From the NCBI GenBank assembly GCA_900540995.1, contig UQHO01000005.1, forward strand, positions 1 to 64,000: a stretch of DNA of 64,000 nt, read 5' to 3'. The first letter of the stretch is position 1; each line of letters starts with the position of its first letter. The notes beneath the pieces were generated by a model. The model did not search any database. It was not told the origin of the DNA and was given only the letters and a program-made list of their open reading frames with translations. The DNA comes from an uncultured Collinsella sp. (GTDB lineage Bacteria; Actinomycetota; Coriobacteriia; Coriobacteriales; Coriobacteriaceae). Below, one piece after another: positions 14,826 through 23,438 of this stretch. The translations under genes were made by a program, and so were the position numbers.

Positions 14826-17306
14826 TTATAGGTAGCGGCCGGTGATACTTGCGGAGCAGGCCGCGATGTCGCCCGGCGTGCCGGCGCAGACGATTTGTCC
14901 GCCGGCGTCTCCACCGCTTGGGCCCATGTCGATCACATAATCGGCGTTACGGATAAGGTCGAGATCGTGCTCGATCACGATAACCGTAGCGCCCTTGGCA
15001 ACGAGACCGTCAAACACATTCAACAGCACCTGAACATCGAGCGGATGTAGGCCGATCGTAGGCTCGTCGAACACGAATACGGCATCATCCTGCACACGAC
15101 CCATCTCGCTCGCGAGCTTAAGGCGCTGTGCCTCACCGCCCGAAAGCGCCGGTGTGGGCTCGCCAAGCGTGAGATAACCCAGGCCCAGGTCGTGCAAGGT
15201 CTGCAAGCGCGTCTGAACCTTCTTGAGCCCCAGTGTGGCGTCGATGGCCTCGTCCACACTCATGTCCATGAGCTGCGGCAACGTAAGCAGACTCCCGTCC
15301 TTGCCCTCGCGATGGATATGCGAGGCGGTCTCGGCGTAGCGCGAACCACGGCATGCCGGGCAGACGATTTCGACATCGGGCAAAAACTGCACGTCGAGCG
15401 ATATCGAGCCCGTGCCATCACACGTAGGGCAGCGCAAGGCGCCGGTGTTGTAGCTAAAGGCGCCCGCCTTGTAGCCGGCTGCCTTGGCCTCGGGCGTACG
15501 TGCAAAGGCGCGGCGCAGCTCGTCATGAATGTCGGCATAGGTCGCTACCGTCGAGCGGACGTTGGCACCGATGGGCGTGGCGTCAATCAGGTTGGCGCGT
15601 ACGATACCCTCGGCGTCGATCCAACGCACGTGCCCCGGCAGGCGCTCGCCGGCTGCCTGCGCCTTGAGCGCAGGAATGAGCGTCTCAAGCACCAGGGTCG
15701 TCTTGCCCGAACCCGAAACGCCCGTAACCGCGACAAGGCGGCCGCGCGGGATATCGACTTCGAGCGGCTTGACGGTATGGATGGCACCGGTTGCCATGCG
15801 GATATGGCCCTGGTCGAACATTTCGTCGTCAGTCACCTGCGGACGCAAGCGCTTGGGCTCGGCGCGCAAAAACGGCGCGATACGGCTGTCCTGCGATTGC
15901 TCGACCTCGTCTACCGTACCAGCGGCGATTACGTTGCCGCCGCCTGCTCCGGCAACGGGGCCCATCTCGACCAGATAGTCGGCTTCCGCCAGCACGCGCG
16001 TATCGTGGTCGACAACAACCACGGTGTTGCCGTCAACCACCAGATCGCGCATCACGCCTACCAGGCCGTCAACGTTGGCAGGATGCAAGCCGATCGAGGG
16101 CTCGTCCAGCACATAGAGCACGCCCGTCGATCGGTTGCGCACCACGCGGGCGAGTTGCACGCGCTGGCGCTCACCCGTGGAGAGCGTGGCACCGGCGCGA
16201 TCGAGCGAAAGGTAATCGAGACCCAGGTCGACCAGACGACGAGCCGTGCTCAAAAACGAATCGCAGATATCCGTCGCCATGGGCCGCATCTCGGGCGGCA
16301 AGGATGCGGGCACCCCGCGCACCCACTCGATCGCATCACCAAGCGTCATGGCCGCGGCCTGAGCCAGATTGATACCGCGCACCTGGGGCTGGCGCGCAGC
16401 CTCGGAGAGACGCGTGCCGGCGCAGTCACGGCATGGTCCCTCGCGCAAAAAGCGAGCCACACGCTTAAGCCCCTTATCGTCCTTAACCTTGGCGAGCGCA
16501 TTCTCAACGGTATAGACGGCGTTGTAATAGGTAAAGTCGAGCGGCGTGGCGCCCTCGCCGTTTTTGGGAACGTAGAGAATGTGCTTCTTAACCGCCGGGC
16601 CGTGAAACACGATGTCGCGCTCTTGAAGCGTGAGCTGGTTAAACGGCACGTCGGTGCGTACGCCCATCTCGCCGGCTACCTGCTTCATCAGATCCCACAT
16701 GAGCGTACCCCAGGGAAGCACCGCACCTTCGTTGATAGTCTTTGACTCGTCGGGCACCAGGCTCGCCTCGTCCACCTCGCGCATAACGCCGGTGCCGCCA
16801 CAAGTGGGACACGCGCCGCCGCTATTGAAAGCCAAATCCTCGGCACTCGGCGCGTAGAATTCGCGGCCGCATGCGGAGCACGTGAGTGACAGGCCAGCCG
16901 CTACGTTGAGGCTCGGCTCCAAACCCGCCCCGCAATGCGGGCACACGTGATGGGCACAGCGGCTAAAGAGCAGACGCAGGCTGTTGTTGAGCTCGGTCAT
17001 GGTGCCAAAGGTAGAACGCACGCCCGGCACGCTGGGGCGCTGATGCAATGCGAGCGCCGCCGGCACGTGCAGCACCTCGTCCACCTGGGCGTGTTCGGCC
17101 TGCGTTAGGCGACGTCGAGTATAGGTGCTGAGTGCTTCCAAGTAGCGACGCGAGCCCTCAGCATAAAGAACCCCCAGCGCCAGCGAACTCTTGCCCGAAC
17201 CCGATACGCCGGCAACACCCACGAGCTTTCCCAGCGGAATATCGATATCGACGTCCTTGAGGTTATGGACACGTGCGCCACGCACCTCGATAGCCTGCGG
17301 GCTCAT
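14826..17306 (-). CDS. UvrA-like ABC ATPase without UvrB-binding domain (UvrA2 type)
   Basis: An 826-aa UvrA homologue. It has two ABC modules: Walker A GVSGSGKSS (about 33-41) with signature LSTGERQR (about 374), and GVSGSGKTT (about 527) with LSGGEAQR (about 715). Zinc modules are CPHC...CSAC, CPTCGGTG and CPTCDGTG/CPAC. Classical UvrA is about 940 aa. Here only about 30 residues separate the first zinc module (CPHC...) from GGACPTCGG, so the UvrB-binding insert is missing. Such proteins act in tolerance to DNA-binding drugs or have unknown roles. The start is 17306 or 17339; the latter overlaps the upstream stop as ATGAGTAG. The AAA ATPase gene is directly upstream. Confidence 0.87.
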   Translation of the reverse strand: MSPQAIEVRGARVHNLKDVDIDIPLGKLVGVAGVSGSGKSSLALGVLYAEGSRRYLEALSTYTRRRLTQAEHAQVDEVLHVPAALALHQRPSVPGVRSTFGTMTELNNSLRLLFSRCAHHVCPHCGAGLEPSLNVAAGLSLTCSACGREFYAPSAEDLAFNSGGACPTCGGTGVMREVDEASLVPDESKTINEGAVLPWGTLMWDLMKQVAGEMGVRTDVPFNQLTLQERDIVFHGPAVKKHILYVPKNGEGATPLDFTYYNAVYTVENALAKVKDDKGLKRVARFLREGPCRDCAGTRLSEAARQPQVRGINLAQAAAMTLGDAIEWVRGVPASLPPEMRPMATDICDSFLSTARRLVDLGLDYLSLDRAGATLSTGERQRVQLARVVRNRSTGVLYVLDEPSIGLHPANVDGLVGVMRDLVVDGNTVVVVDHDTRVLAEADYLVEMGPVAGAGGGNVIAAGTVDEVEQSQDSRIAPFLRAEPKRLRPQVTDDEMFDQGHIRMATGAIHTVKPLEVDIPRGRLVAVTGVSGSGKTTLVLETLIPALKAQAAGERLPGHVRWIDAEGIVRANLIDATPIGANVRSTVATYADIHDELRRAFARTPEAKAAGYKAGAFSYNTGALRCPTCDGTGSISLDVQFLPDVEIVCPACRGSRYAETASHIHREGKDGSLLTLPQLMDMSVDEAIDATLGLKKVQTRLQTLHDLGLGYLTLGEPTPALSGGEAQRLKLASEMGRVQDDAVFVFDEPTIGLHPLDVQVLLNVFDGLVAKGATVIVIEHDLDLIRNADYVIDMGPSGGDAGGQIVCAGTPGDIAACSASITGRYL

Positions 17307-17331
17307 CTTCTGTTCCGTCACCTTTATCACC

Positions 17332-18450
17332 CTACTCATGCCATAAAACGCGGTCGCGGATGTACTCGCCCAGCATGGGCACGGTAAACCGGACGAGGCC
17401 GTATCCGGCGGCCTCGATGACGCGCTCGCGAATGAGGCTTGCGCGATATTTACTTGCCCAGCTCTGGGTACGGTCGCAGCGCTCAATGATATCCGCCATG
17501 CGCGTCGGCTTGCCCTCGTCAACCGCCATGGCCTCGATAAAGAGGCGCTGTGGGCTACGCAGCCCGTAATACAGAGGCGCGTCAACCGCTTCGTAGAACT
17601 CGGAGACGGCATCCACATGACCATCCTCGACATCGCGCCTTTCAATGGTCTGCGAGCCACGCCGGACAGCAGACCGCCACATGTAATAACCCACCAGCTG
17701 AACCATATAGGGATGCCCCATGCTCTTGCGCGCCGCAAGGTCCGCGGTCTGTGCATCAACGCAAAGGCCAGCGCACTTGACCGTCTGGATATATGAGTCG
17801 CGCACCTTGGGCAAAGAAATCGCCCCCAACGTACGCTGCTGGGCACGTCGCAAAAACGTCACGCTCGGCTCTTCGAGCAGATCGTCAACCATGCTGGGCA
17901 AGCCGGCAAAGACCAGCGCAAGCCCTCGCTGATCGCTATCGGGCAAGCCCGTGGCATCCTGATCTCCGAGCACCTGCTGATAGAGAACGGCAAGAGCCGC
18001 CAGTTCCTCGATAGACGCAGATTGCGCCTCGTCAATCGCAAACAGGATGCCCTTGCTTGGGCCGAGTTTCTTGAGACGTTCGTTGACCAGCCCCCGCAAC
18101 GTCTCGCCTTTTGCCCGCGCCGCCTCGACCGACATCCGTCCAAACGACGGGCCGAACTCCATTGATGTCACAACGGGCTTATTCGAGCGAAGCGCGTCGG
18201 CCAAGCGGTCGCATAAGCCAAGCGAAGCGGAATCGGAGACAACCGCCCATCCGCGCTCACGGGCGAGACGTTGCAGCTCCCGCAGGAGAACTGTTTTGCC
18301 ACAGCCGCGGTTTCCCGTAATGAGCATGAGCCTGCCCGGCGCTCCGGCACCGTTATCGAGCCCTTCCTCAAAATCTTCGATGACCGACTCACGGCCGATG
18401 AGTACCGGAGGTCGCTTGCCGGCCGTTGGCTTAAAGGGATTTGGATTCAT
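17332..18450 (-). CDS. AAA family ATP-binding protein (ORC1/STAND-like)
   Basis: A 372-aa ATPase. Walker A is GNRGCGKT (about 46-53) after an IGRE leader (about 19-22, VLIGRES), and Walker B is ILFAIDEAQS (about 134-143). A sensor-like LVFAGLPSM follows, then a C-terminal winged-helix-like region (about 300-372). The arrangement resembles archaeal-type ATPases that couple ATP hydrolysis to DNA or protein binding. GAGGAGG precedes the ATG. It overlaps or abuts the UvrA-like gene, so they are likely co-expressed. Three TATACC repeats lie in its promoter. No partner toxin or nuclease is visible. Confidence 0.82.
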   Translation of the reverse strand: MNPNPFKPTAGKRPPVLIGRESVIEDFEEGLDNGAGAPGRLMLITGNRGCGKTVLLRELQRLARERGWAVVSDSASLGLCDRLADALRSNKPVVTSMEFGPSFGRMSVEAARAKGETLRGLVNERLKKLGPSKGILFAIDEAQSASIEELAALAVLYQQVLGDQDATGLPDSDQRGLALVFAGLPSMVDDLLEEPSVTFLRRAQQRTLGAISLPKVRDSYIQTVKCAGLCVDAQTADLAARKSMGHPYMVQLVGYYMWRSAVRRGSQTIERRDVEDGHVDAVSEFYEAVDAPLYYGLRSPQRLFIEAMAVDEGKPTRMADIIERCDRTQSWASKYRASLIRERVIEAAGYGLVRFTVPMLGEYIRDRVLWHE

Positions 18451-18483
18451 GTCGGCCTCCTCGGATTGGCAAACGCTGGTAAT

Positions 18484-18516
18484 AGTTATACCAACTTATA
18501 CCGAGTTATACCAACT
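18484..18516 (-). promoter_or_regulatory. Triple TATACC repeat upstream of the AAA ATPase gene
   Basis: On the minus strand the sequence reads GGTATAACT-CGGTATAAGT-TGGTATAACT, three near-identical ~11-bp units 34-66 bp upstream of the ATG. Phasing of one helical turn suggests cooperative regulator binding; TATAAC/TATAAG could also act as -10 boxes. Confidence 0.55.
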
Positions 18517-18518
18517 GA

Positions 18519-18549
18519 ATGTGACAAAGGGACTGTCCCTTTGTCACAT
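18519..18549. repeat. Hairpin repeat overlapping a stop codon
   Basis: ATGTGACAAAGGGA and its exact reverse complement flank CTG. Its right arm contains the TGA stop (18544-18546) and the final Met codon of the TetM-like gene, so the repeat forms the gene's 3' end and terminator. It also lies 68 bp upstream of the AAA gene start. Confidence 0.85.
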
Positions 18550-20547
18550 GTGGCAGAAAAATTCCGCGTCGGCAGGGCGATAGGGACGGAAGGTGGCAGG
18601 ATCGATGTGGACGTGAGCGGCCTCGGGGACGTCGTGCCATTTGACCGTGTAGCCGGCGCCGTGCGAGCAAAAAACCGAGTCGGGCGTGTTGGGCAGGTCC
18701 GCCTCGGGCTCGTAGGCGGCCGCCTCAATCACGTGCTCGGCATCATGGCAGGGCGCGTAACCTGCAAACTCAAGGTACAAATGGCCGCGGCCGCTCGTGT
18801 AAGCAGCTACCTCGAGCGCATATTCCTGCACCTCGGACGCCGGCACACGGCCTACGAGCTTGGCGCGATCGCCCGCCATCGCCGGCGGCTCGTATTCGGC
18901 GCCCATGCGCGTGGCATCCGAGAGCGCCCGGCCCACGCACTCCCCCGGCACCTCGAGCTCAAAGTGGTACCACGGCTCCAACAGCACCGCCGCGCCGGCC
19001 TCACGTGCCCGCATGAGCCCCTGACGAATCGCGCGGTACGTGGCTTGGCGAAAATCGCCGCCCTCGGTGTGCTTGGCATGAGCGCGTCCACCCGTGAGCG
19101 CAATGCGCACATCGGTGATGGGCGAGCCCGTCAACACGCCCAGGTGGTCGCGCTCCATGGCATTGGTGAGCGTCAGGCGCTGCCAGTTCAGATCGAGCTC
19201 ATCGGTCGAAGTCACCGTGCCAAACTGCACGCCCGAACCCGCCGGCAGCGGCTCCAGGCGCAGATGCACCTCGGCACAGTGGCGCAGTGGCTCAAAGTGG
19301 CCCACGCCCTCGACCGGCTGCGAAATGGTCTCCTTATAGAGAATGCCGCCAGACTCAAACGCAACCGAAAGGCCAAAGCGATCGGCCAACACCCGCTGCA
19401 CGACCTCGAGTTGCACGGCGCCCATCAACTGCAAATGAATCTGCTCAAGATGAGTGTTCCAGCTTACGCCGAGCATGGGATCTTCGTCCGCCAACTCAGT
19501 CAGTGCTTTGAACACCGCATGGACGTCGTGTTCGCCCGGAAGCACCGTATAGGTGAGGACCGGCGCAATGACAGGCGCATCGCCCGCGGGCTCCGCGCCC
19601 AGGGCGTCCCCCGGGCGAACGTGCGCAAGACCCGTCACGGCACAAATACCGCCAGCAGCAACTTCTTGGGCAAGCTCATACTTTTCGCCGTTATAGATGC
19701 GTACCTGATCGACCTTCTGCTCCCATGCCTCGGCACCGGAACGTCCACCAATCATCTGTTTTGCGTGCAGCGTGCCGCCGGTCACTTTAACCCATGCCAA
19801 GCGCTCGCCGCGATCCCCGCGGCTGACACGATAGACGCGCGCGGCAAACTCCGGGAGCCATGTCTGTTCACGCATCAGCGCACATATGCCATCCAGCAGC
19901 TCGTCCACGCCTTGGTCCCTGAGCGCCGAGCCGGCAAAACAGGGAAAGAGCTTGCGCTCGGCAACCATGCGCGACAGCGTTGCGACAGAAAGCTCACCCG
20001 CCTCAAGAAACTCCTCGAGCGCTTCTTCGTCTAACGCGGCAACGTCTTCCTGAACGCCACCACCCGTCAGCAGTTCGTTGGCATCCAGGCAGCCCTCGGA
20101 AAGACGTTGCCCAAGTTGTGCCAGCAAAACATCGCGGCCGGGATTCTCCAAATCGATTTTGTTGATATAGATGAACGTCGGGATGTCATAGCGTGCAAGC
20201 AGGCGCCACAGGGTTTCGGTGTGCCCCTGCACGCCGTCGTTGGCGCCCACAACTAAAATCGCGTAGTCCAGTGCGCGCAATGTGCGCTCCGCCTCGGCCG
20301 AAAAATCGACATGCCCCGGTGCATCCACGAGCATGACGTGGGTATCGCCATGGTCGAGTACGGCCTGCGACGAGAAAATCGTGATGCCGCGCTCGCGCTC
20401 GATCGCGTCAGTGTCCAGATGCGAATCGCCATCGTCCACGCGGCCACGCTTGCGAATGCGGCCCGCGTTGAACAGCATGGCCTCGGCCAACGTGGTCTTG
20501 CCGGCATCGACATGCGCCAAGATTCCAACGACCGCTTGCTTCGACAT
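18544..20547 (-). CDS. TetM/EF-G-like translation GTPase (ribosome protection type)
   Basis: A 667-aa translational GTPase. G motifs are AHVDAGKTTL (11-20), RGITI, DAPGHVDF (about 73) and NKID (about 129). Domains II-V follow the TetM/TetO/OtrA layout, with a C-terminal SPVP-less domain IV and YTSGRGHLYLEF. Classical Tet(M) is 639 aa and closely conserved; this divergent chromosomal copy may be a general ribosome-rescue factor and tetracycline resistance cannot be assumed. ATG 20547 follows AGAGGAGA; the 5' extension to 20616 is rejected. The last residues CHM and the stop lie within a hairpin repeat. Confidence 0.86.
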   Translation of the reverse strand: MSKQAVVGILAHVDAGKTTLAEAMLFNAGRIRKRGRVDDGDSHLDTDAIERERGITIFSSQAVLDHGDTHVMLVDAPGHVDFSAEAERTLRALDYAILVVGANDGVQGHTETLWRLLARYDIPTFIYINKIDLENPGRDVLLAQLGQRLSEGCLDANELLTGGGVQEDVAALDEEALEEFLEAGELSVATLSRMVAERKLFPCFAGSALRDQGVDELLDGICALMREQTWLPEFAARVYRVSRGDRGERLAWVKVTGGTLHAKQMIGGRSGAEAWEQKVDQVRIYNGEKYELAQEVAAGGICAVTGLAHVRPGDALGAEPAGDAPVIAPVLTYTVLPGEHDVHAVFKALTELADEDPMLGVSWNTHLEQIHLQLMGAVQLEVVQRVLADRFGLSVAFESGGILYKETISQPVEGVGHFEPLRHCAEVHLRLEPLPAGSGVQFGTVTSTDELDLNWQRLTLTNAMERDHLGVLTGSPITDVRIALTGGRAHAKHTEGGDFRQATYRAIRQGLMRAREAGAAVLLEPWYHFELEVPGECVGRALSDATRMGAEYEPPAMAGDRAKLVGRVPASEVQEYALEVAAYTSGRGHLYLEFAGYAPCHDAEHVIEAAAYEPEADLPNTPDSVFCSHGAGYTVKWHDVPEAAHVHIDPATFRPYRPADAEFFCHM

Positions 20548-20791
20548 GGCTCTCCTCTTATTGCAAGCCCATCGCACGCGGCAACGGGCGTTCACGCTCC
20601 ACACTGGATGATACAATTTACGGGCCGGTGGGCGAAGCGGGCCCTATCCCCCGACCGAGCTCATCGCCCCGCGTTGCCGCGCGGCGATTTTCGTAGGTTC
20701 GCGCCTTGCGAAAGCCGGCACCTCCCCTTTTTGTCTGCCCGGGTTCATCTGGGGCGGTAACAATGCGAGTCCCACAACGACGCGTTTTACC

Positions 20792-20820
20792 AAAAATGGC
20801 CCCACTCGGGGCCATTTTTT
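20792..20820. terminator. Bidirectional terminator
   Basis: AAAAATGGCCCC and GGGGCCATTTTT flank ACTC, giving U tracts on both strands. It lies 34 bp after the GNAT stop (minus strand). The rest of the gap 20548-20853 shows nothing else convincing besides the presumed promoter of the TetM-like gene. Confidence 0.9.
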
Positions 20821-20853
20821 ATTTGAGCTGGGTGATGATACGTGCCTTGGCTC

Positions 20854-21342
20854 CTACGCCTCGCGCAGCCAATCAAACGCGACACGCGCCGTGCCGTCGG
20901 ACACATAGACGATACCGACACGCTCGAACCCCGCCTTGGCGATGGCGCCCTGCATGGGCAAGTTGTCCTCGTGCGTGTCAATACGCAGATGGTCGGCGCA
21001 TTCCTTGGCAAAGGCAAACATCGCCGCCGCGATACCGTGCACGGTGCCGTCGGATGCCACGCGATGCAGCACGGCATACGGAGTGTCGCTGCGCCATTGA
21101 CCGTCCTCAATCACGTCATAGCACTCGTCCGGACCCGGTAAAAAGGCAAACGTCGCCACCACGCGGCCGTCGACTTCGCACACGCAACTGCCACCAGCGG
21201 CAATATCGGCAGCCAGCTGCTCGGCCGAAGGCGTGCCCTCGGGCCACTGCGTGGCGTTGCCATGCGCGCGCATAAAGGCGCGGGCCGCGTCATAGATAGC
21301 CATGACGGCGGGAATGTCGGTATCGAGGGTTTTTCTGATCAT
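20854..21342 (-). CDS. GNAT family N-acetyltransferase
   Basis: A 162-aa GNAT-fold protein. N-terminal IRKTLDTDIPAVMAIYDAAR is typical. A central strand VVATFAFLPG and an acetyl-CoA loop region with VASDGTVHGIAAAMFAFA precede LRIDTHEDNLPMQGAIAKAGFERVG, the standard C-terminal alpha4/beta7 motif. The usual Q/RxxGxG/A appears only as GTVHGIAA. The substrate (small molecule or peptide) is unknown. ATG 21342 is chosen; an adjacent GTG lies at 21345. Confidence 0.86.
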   Translation of the reverse strand: MIRKTLDTDIPAVMAIYDAARAFMRAHGNATQWPEGTPSAEQLAADIAAGGSCVCEVDGRVVATFAFLPGPDECYDVIEDGQWRSDTPYAVLHRVASDGTVHGIAAAMFAFAKECADHLRIDTHEDNLPMQGAIAKAGFERVGIVYVSDGTARVAFDWLREA

Positions 21343-21419
21343 CACGCGGCGACCTCACGTTTATTGGTATCACTTTGATTGAGCAATGATACCAACGTTT
21401 GGAGAGGAGCGCGAAGCAG

Positions 21420-21716
21420 ATGGGGAGCAAAAAGCGAGCCGCCTGGTCAAAAGCCAAAAGCGAGTTTTTGGGCGCTGCCACCGGCGGCGATATGAGCGAC
21501 CTGTTTGCACGCGAGGACGAGCGCCGCGACGCCCTGGACGCCGAGCGCGACGAGGCCTGGCGCTATAAGTCGTGCGAGCGCAAAAACCGTTACGACACAC
21601 GCGCCGAAGCCGAGGCCGTTATGGCCGACTGCGAAAACCGCGGACGGCGTGGTTTGGCCTGCTACAAATGCGAATACTGCGGCGGCTGGCACCTGACGTC
21701 GCACCCTTGGAAATAG
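21420..21716 (+). CDS. Small Cys-rich protein with WHLT-type zinc motif
   Basis: A 98-aa hydrophilic protein. The first half is charged and helical (KKRAAWSKAKSEF, REDERRDALDAERDE). The C-terminus reads CYKCEYCGGWHLTSHPW, with CxxC plus two His, resembling short zinc-knuckle proteins found in actinobacteria and phages. ATG 21420 follows GGAGAGGAG; the frame could extend to 21399 but without a better site. It is divergent from the GNAT gene. Function unknown. Confidence 0.75.
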   Translation: MGSKKRAAWSKAKSEFLGAATGGDMSDLFAREDERRDALDAERDEAWRYKSCERKNRYDTRAEAEAVMADCENRGRRGLACYKCEYCGGWHLTSHPWK

Positions 21717-21764
21717 ACCCCGCATCGGCACGGCGCTGGCGAAGCGCCAGCCATCGTGCACAAG

Positions 21765-22469
21765 CTACGGGCGCGGCGGCACCAAAACATCGTAACGAAC
21801 GGCCTTGCCCGCAAGCTGATAGCTCGGCTTAACGCCGGCAAGCAGCGGCCCCTTCACCGGTCGCTTGATAACGACCTTGCGCGGGTGCACCGCAAGCGCA
21901 GCTTCGACCAGCGTCTCCTCGTCGGCGCACGGCTGCTCCAGATGGTGCAAGAGCTGAAACTTCTTTTTCACCGCCGCGCTCTTGGTGCGCTCGGGAAACA
22001 TGGGGTCCAGATACACCACGTCGGGAGCCGCGAGCTCGCCTTGCTCGACCAGCTCGGCAGTCTGGTTCAGGCCGGCAATGCTGTCTTCGCCCGCATGTAA
22101 GCGCATGCGTGCCACGGCAGTCGCAAGCGCCGGATCATCCGCCGCGCGTTCCAAAGCATCTTGGAGGAGCGCAGCAATCACGCAGTCCTGTTCATACAGA
22201 TCGACGGTAAAGCCCGCGGCCGCCAGCAGCAGCGAATCCTCACCAAAGCCCGCCGTGGCATCAATCGCCCATGGGCGCTCGATGCCTTTTGTGCGCGCAA
22301 CCTTTACCAGCAGCTCTTGCTGCAGGCGGCCCTGCTTGAGTCGTGGCAGCATGCGGCCAAAATCGGCGCGCAGTTCCATCGTGCCGTCGGTGAGCGTGAG
22401 GCCCTCGGACTTCCCGGTCAGCTCAAGCCCCGCGGCCCGAGCAACAGAAAAGGGATCGACGACGCCCAT
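21765..22469 (-). CDS. rsmJ: 16S rRNA (guanine-1516-N2)-methyltransferase-like
   Basis: A 234-aa class I SAM methyltransferase of the RsmJ/YhiQ family. DATAGFGEDSLLLAAAG (about 71-87) is the SAM motif I. YLDPMFPERTKSAAVKK (about 153-169) matches the family's catalytic DPMFP plus K-rich segment, and VVIKRPVKGP is near the end. RsmJ acts on helix 45-adjacent G1516 in E. coli. Start ATG 22469 follows AAGGAG; a GTG at 22475 overlaps that site and is unlikely. Confidence 0.86.
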   Translation of the reverse strand: MGVVDPFSVARAAGLELTGKSEGLTLTDGTMELRADFGRMLPRLKQGRLQQELLVKVARTKGIERPWAIDATAGFGEDSLLLAAAGFTVDLYEQDCVIAALLQDALERAADDPALATAVARMRLHAGEDSIAGLNQTAELVEQGELAAPDVVYLDPMFPERTKSAAVKKKFQLLHHLEQPCADEETLVEAALAVHPRKVVIKRPVKGPLLAGVKPSYQLAGKAVRYDVLVPPRP

Positions 22470-22532
22470 GGACACTCCTTAACAAACAAAACGAATACAT
22501 GGGCGCCATTCATGTCGGCACCCAACCGTCCG

Positions 22533-22676
22533 TTATTGTCCCACATGCGACATGGTCCACAGCATCCCAATGCAAAGCACCGCCATCAATCCCGTGCACA
22601 CAGCAGCGATCACGGAATCACTCATGCGCCTTCCCAACGACCGCGCCTCACGTACCTGCTCTGCTCCGTACATCAT
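22533..22676 (-). CDS. Small single-span membrane protein (47 aa)
   Basis: This reading frame is too short for routine gene calling. AAGGAGGAGCC is immediately upstream of tandem ATG codons. The product begins MMYGAEQVREARSLGRRM, a charged N-terminal helix. It then has a hydrophobic span from about residue 20 to 42 (SVIAAVCTGLMAVLCIGML) and ends at HVGQ with TAA. The ribosome site, positive-inside charge and coding-like codons support a real gene. No homologue is recognised. It is divergent from the membrane-protein gene at 22909. Confidence 0.65.
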   Translation of the reverse strand: MMYGAEQVREARSLGRRMSDSVIAAVCTGLMAVLCIGMLWTMSHVGQ

Positions 22677-22908
22677 GGCTCCTCCTTCGGTCCAACTCTT
22701 ACCATGGCCCCATCATCGCAACGCCGCGCATACGCTGCCATCGATTTGACTTACGCCCAGCTTTCCTTTTTGAAAGGTTGGGTTTGGCTGCGCGGGCTCA
22801 AAGCGCTTTCAGACGCACGCATCGCCGCGTTGAACTACAATGTGCTTCACCATATGTGCAGCACATTGGGTGCGCCAAGTTGGCGTACTCGTATCGAAAG
22901 GACCAGCC

Positions 22909-23310
22909 ATGAGCTTCACTCGCAAGACACTCAAAATCCTTGCCCTCATCTATTTTGTTTTGGGCATCGCCAGCCTGGTTATCGGAATCGCCGGCATCGC
23001 GACCGGCAAGCTCGAGTCCACCTACGGACCGAACGCCATGCTCGCCGCGGTCGTGCTTATCGCCAAGGGTCTCATCGACCTCGCCGCGGGCGTTGCGGGC
23101 ATCAAGGGCGCCAACAAGCCTTCGCAGGTGGATGGCGCGTTTAAGCTCGGCATCATCGCCGCGGTCGCCACGATTGCGCAGGCCGTGCTCACGCTCCCCG
23201 CGTTCGGCGGCGACGCCATCAACTATGGTGCCTTTGTCATCGTGGTGTACGACCTGTTCTTTGTTCAGCAGGCACACGACGTCAAGGCCGAGAACAAGGA
23301 TCGCCTGTAG
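22909..23310 (+). CDS. Four-helix integral membrane protein, function unknown
   Basis: A 133-aa protein with four predicted membrane spans (about 8-30, 47-67, 78-100, 105-123) and short polar loops. LALIYFVLGIASLVIGIAGI resembles DoxX-like or small tetraspan families, but I cannot assign one. The C-terminus is charged (HDVKAENKDRL). ATG 22909 follows GAAAGGA with proper spacing; upstream in-frame sequence back to 22840 is non-hydrophobic and probably leader. It ends at a strong terminator. Confidence 0.75.
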   Translation: MSFTRKTLKILALIYFVLGIASLVIGIAGIATGKLESTYGPNAMLAAVVLIAKGLIDLAAGVAGIKGANKPSQVDGAFKLGIIAAVATIAQAVLTLPAFGGDAINYGAFVIVVYDLFFVQQAHDVKAENKDRL

Positions 23311-23346
23311 GCGCTCGCTTCTCATAACCTCTACAGCCAAGCAACT

Positions 23347-23385
23347 AAAAAGGGCCGATCGCGCATCTCCGCGGTCGGCCCTTTA
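23347..23385 (+). terminator. Terminator after the tetraspan gene
   Basis: AAAAGGGCCGATCGCG pairs with CGCGGTCGGCCCTTT (one mismatch) around an ~8-nt loop, 37 bp after the stop. Confidence 0.8.
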
Positions 23386-23401
23386 CGTTTGCCCAGATAA
23401 A

Positions 23402-23436
23402 ACCTACCAAAATAAACCTGTCCCTTTTTGGCAGGT
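23402..23436. repeat. Single copy of the CCTGTCCC repeat
   Basis: ACCTACCAAAATAAACC followed by TGTCCCTTTTTGGCAGGT nearly matches the right arm of the element at 105-137. The ends (ACCTACCAA / TTGGCAGGT) form an imperfect hairpin. It ends 2 bp before the rlmA-like stop codon region, so it lies at that gene's 3' end. Confidence 0.7.
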
Positions 23437-23438
23437 TG

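Noticed and set aside
18544..20547. Calling this gene tet(M) or another named resistance gene
   Set aside because: Sequence is a divergent member of the TetM/EF-G group in a chromosomal context without mobile genes; resistance cannot be inferred.
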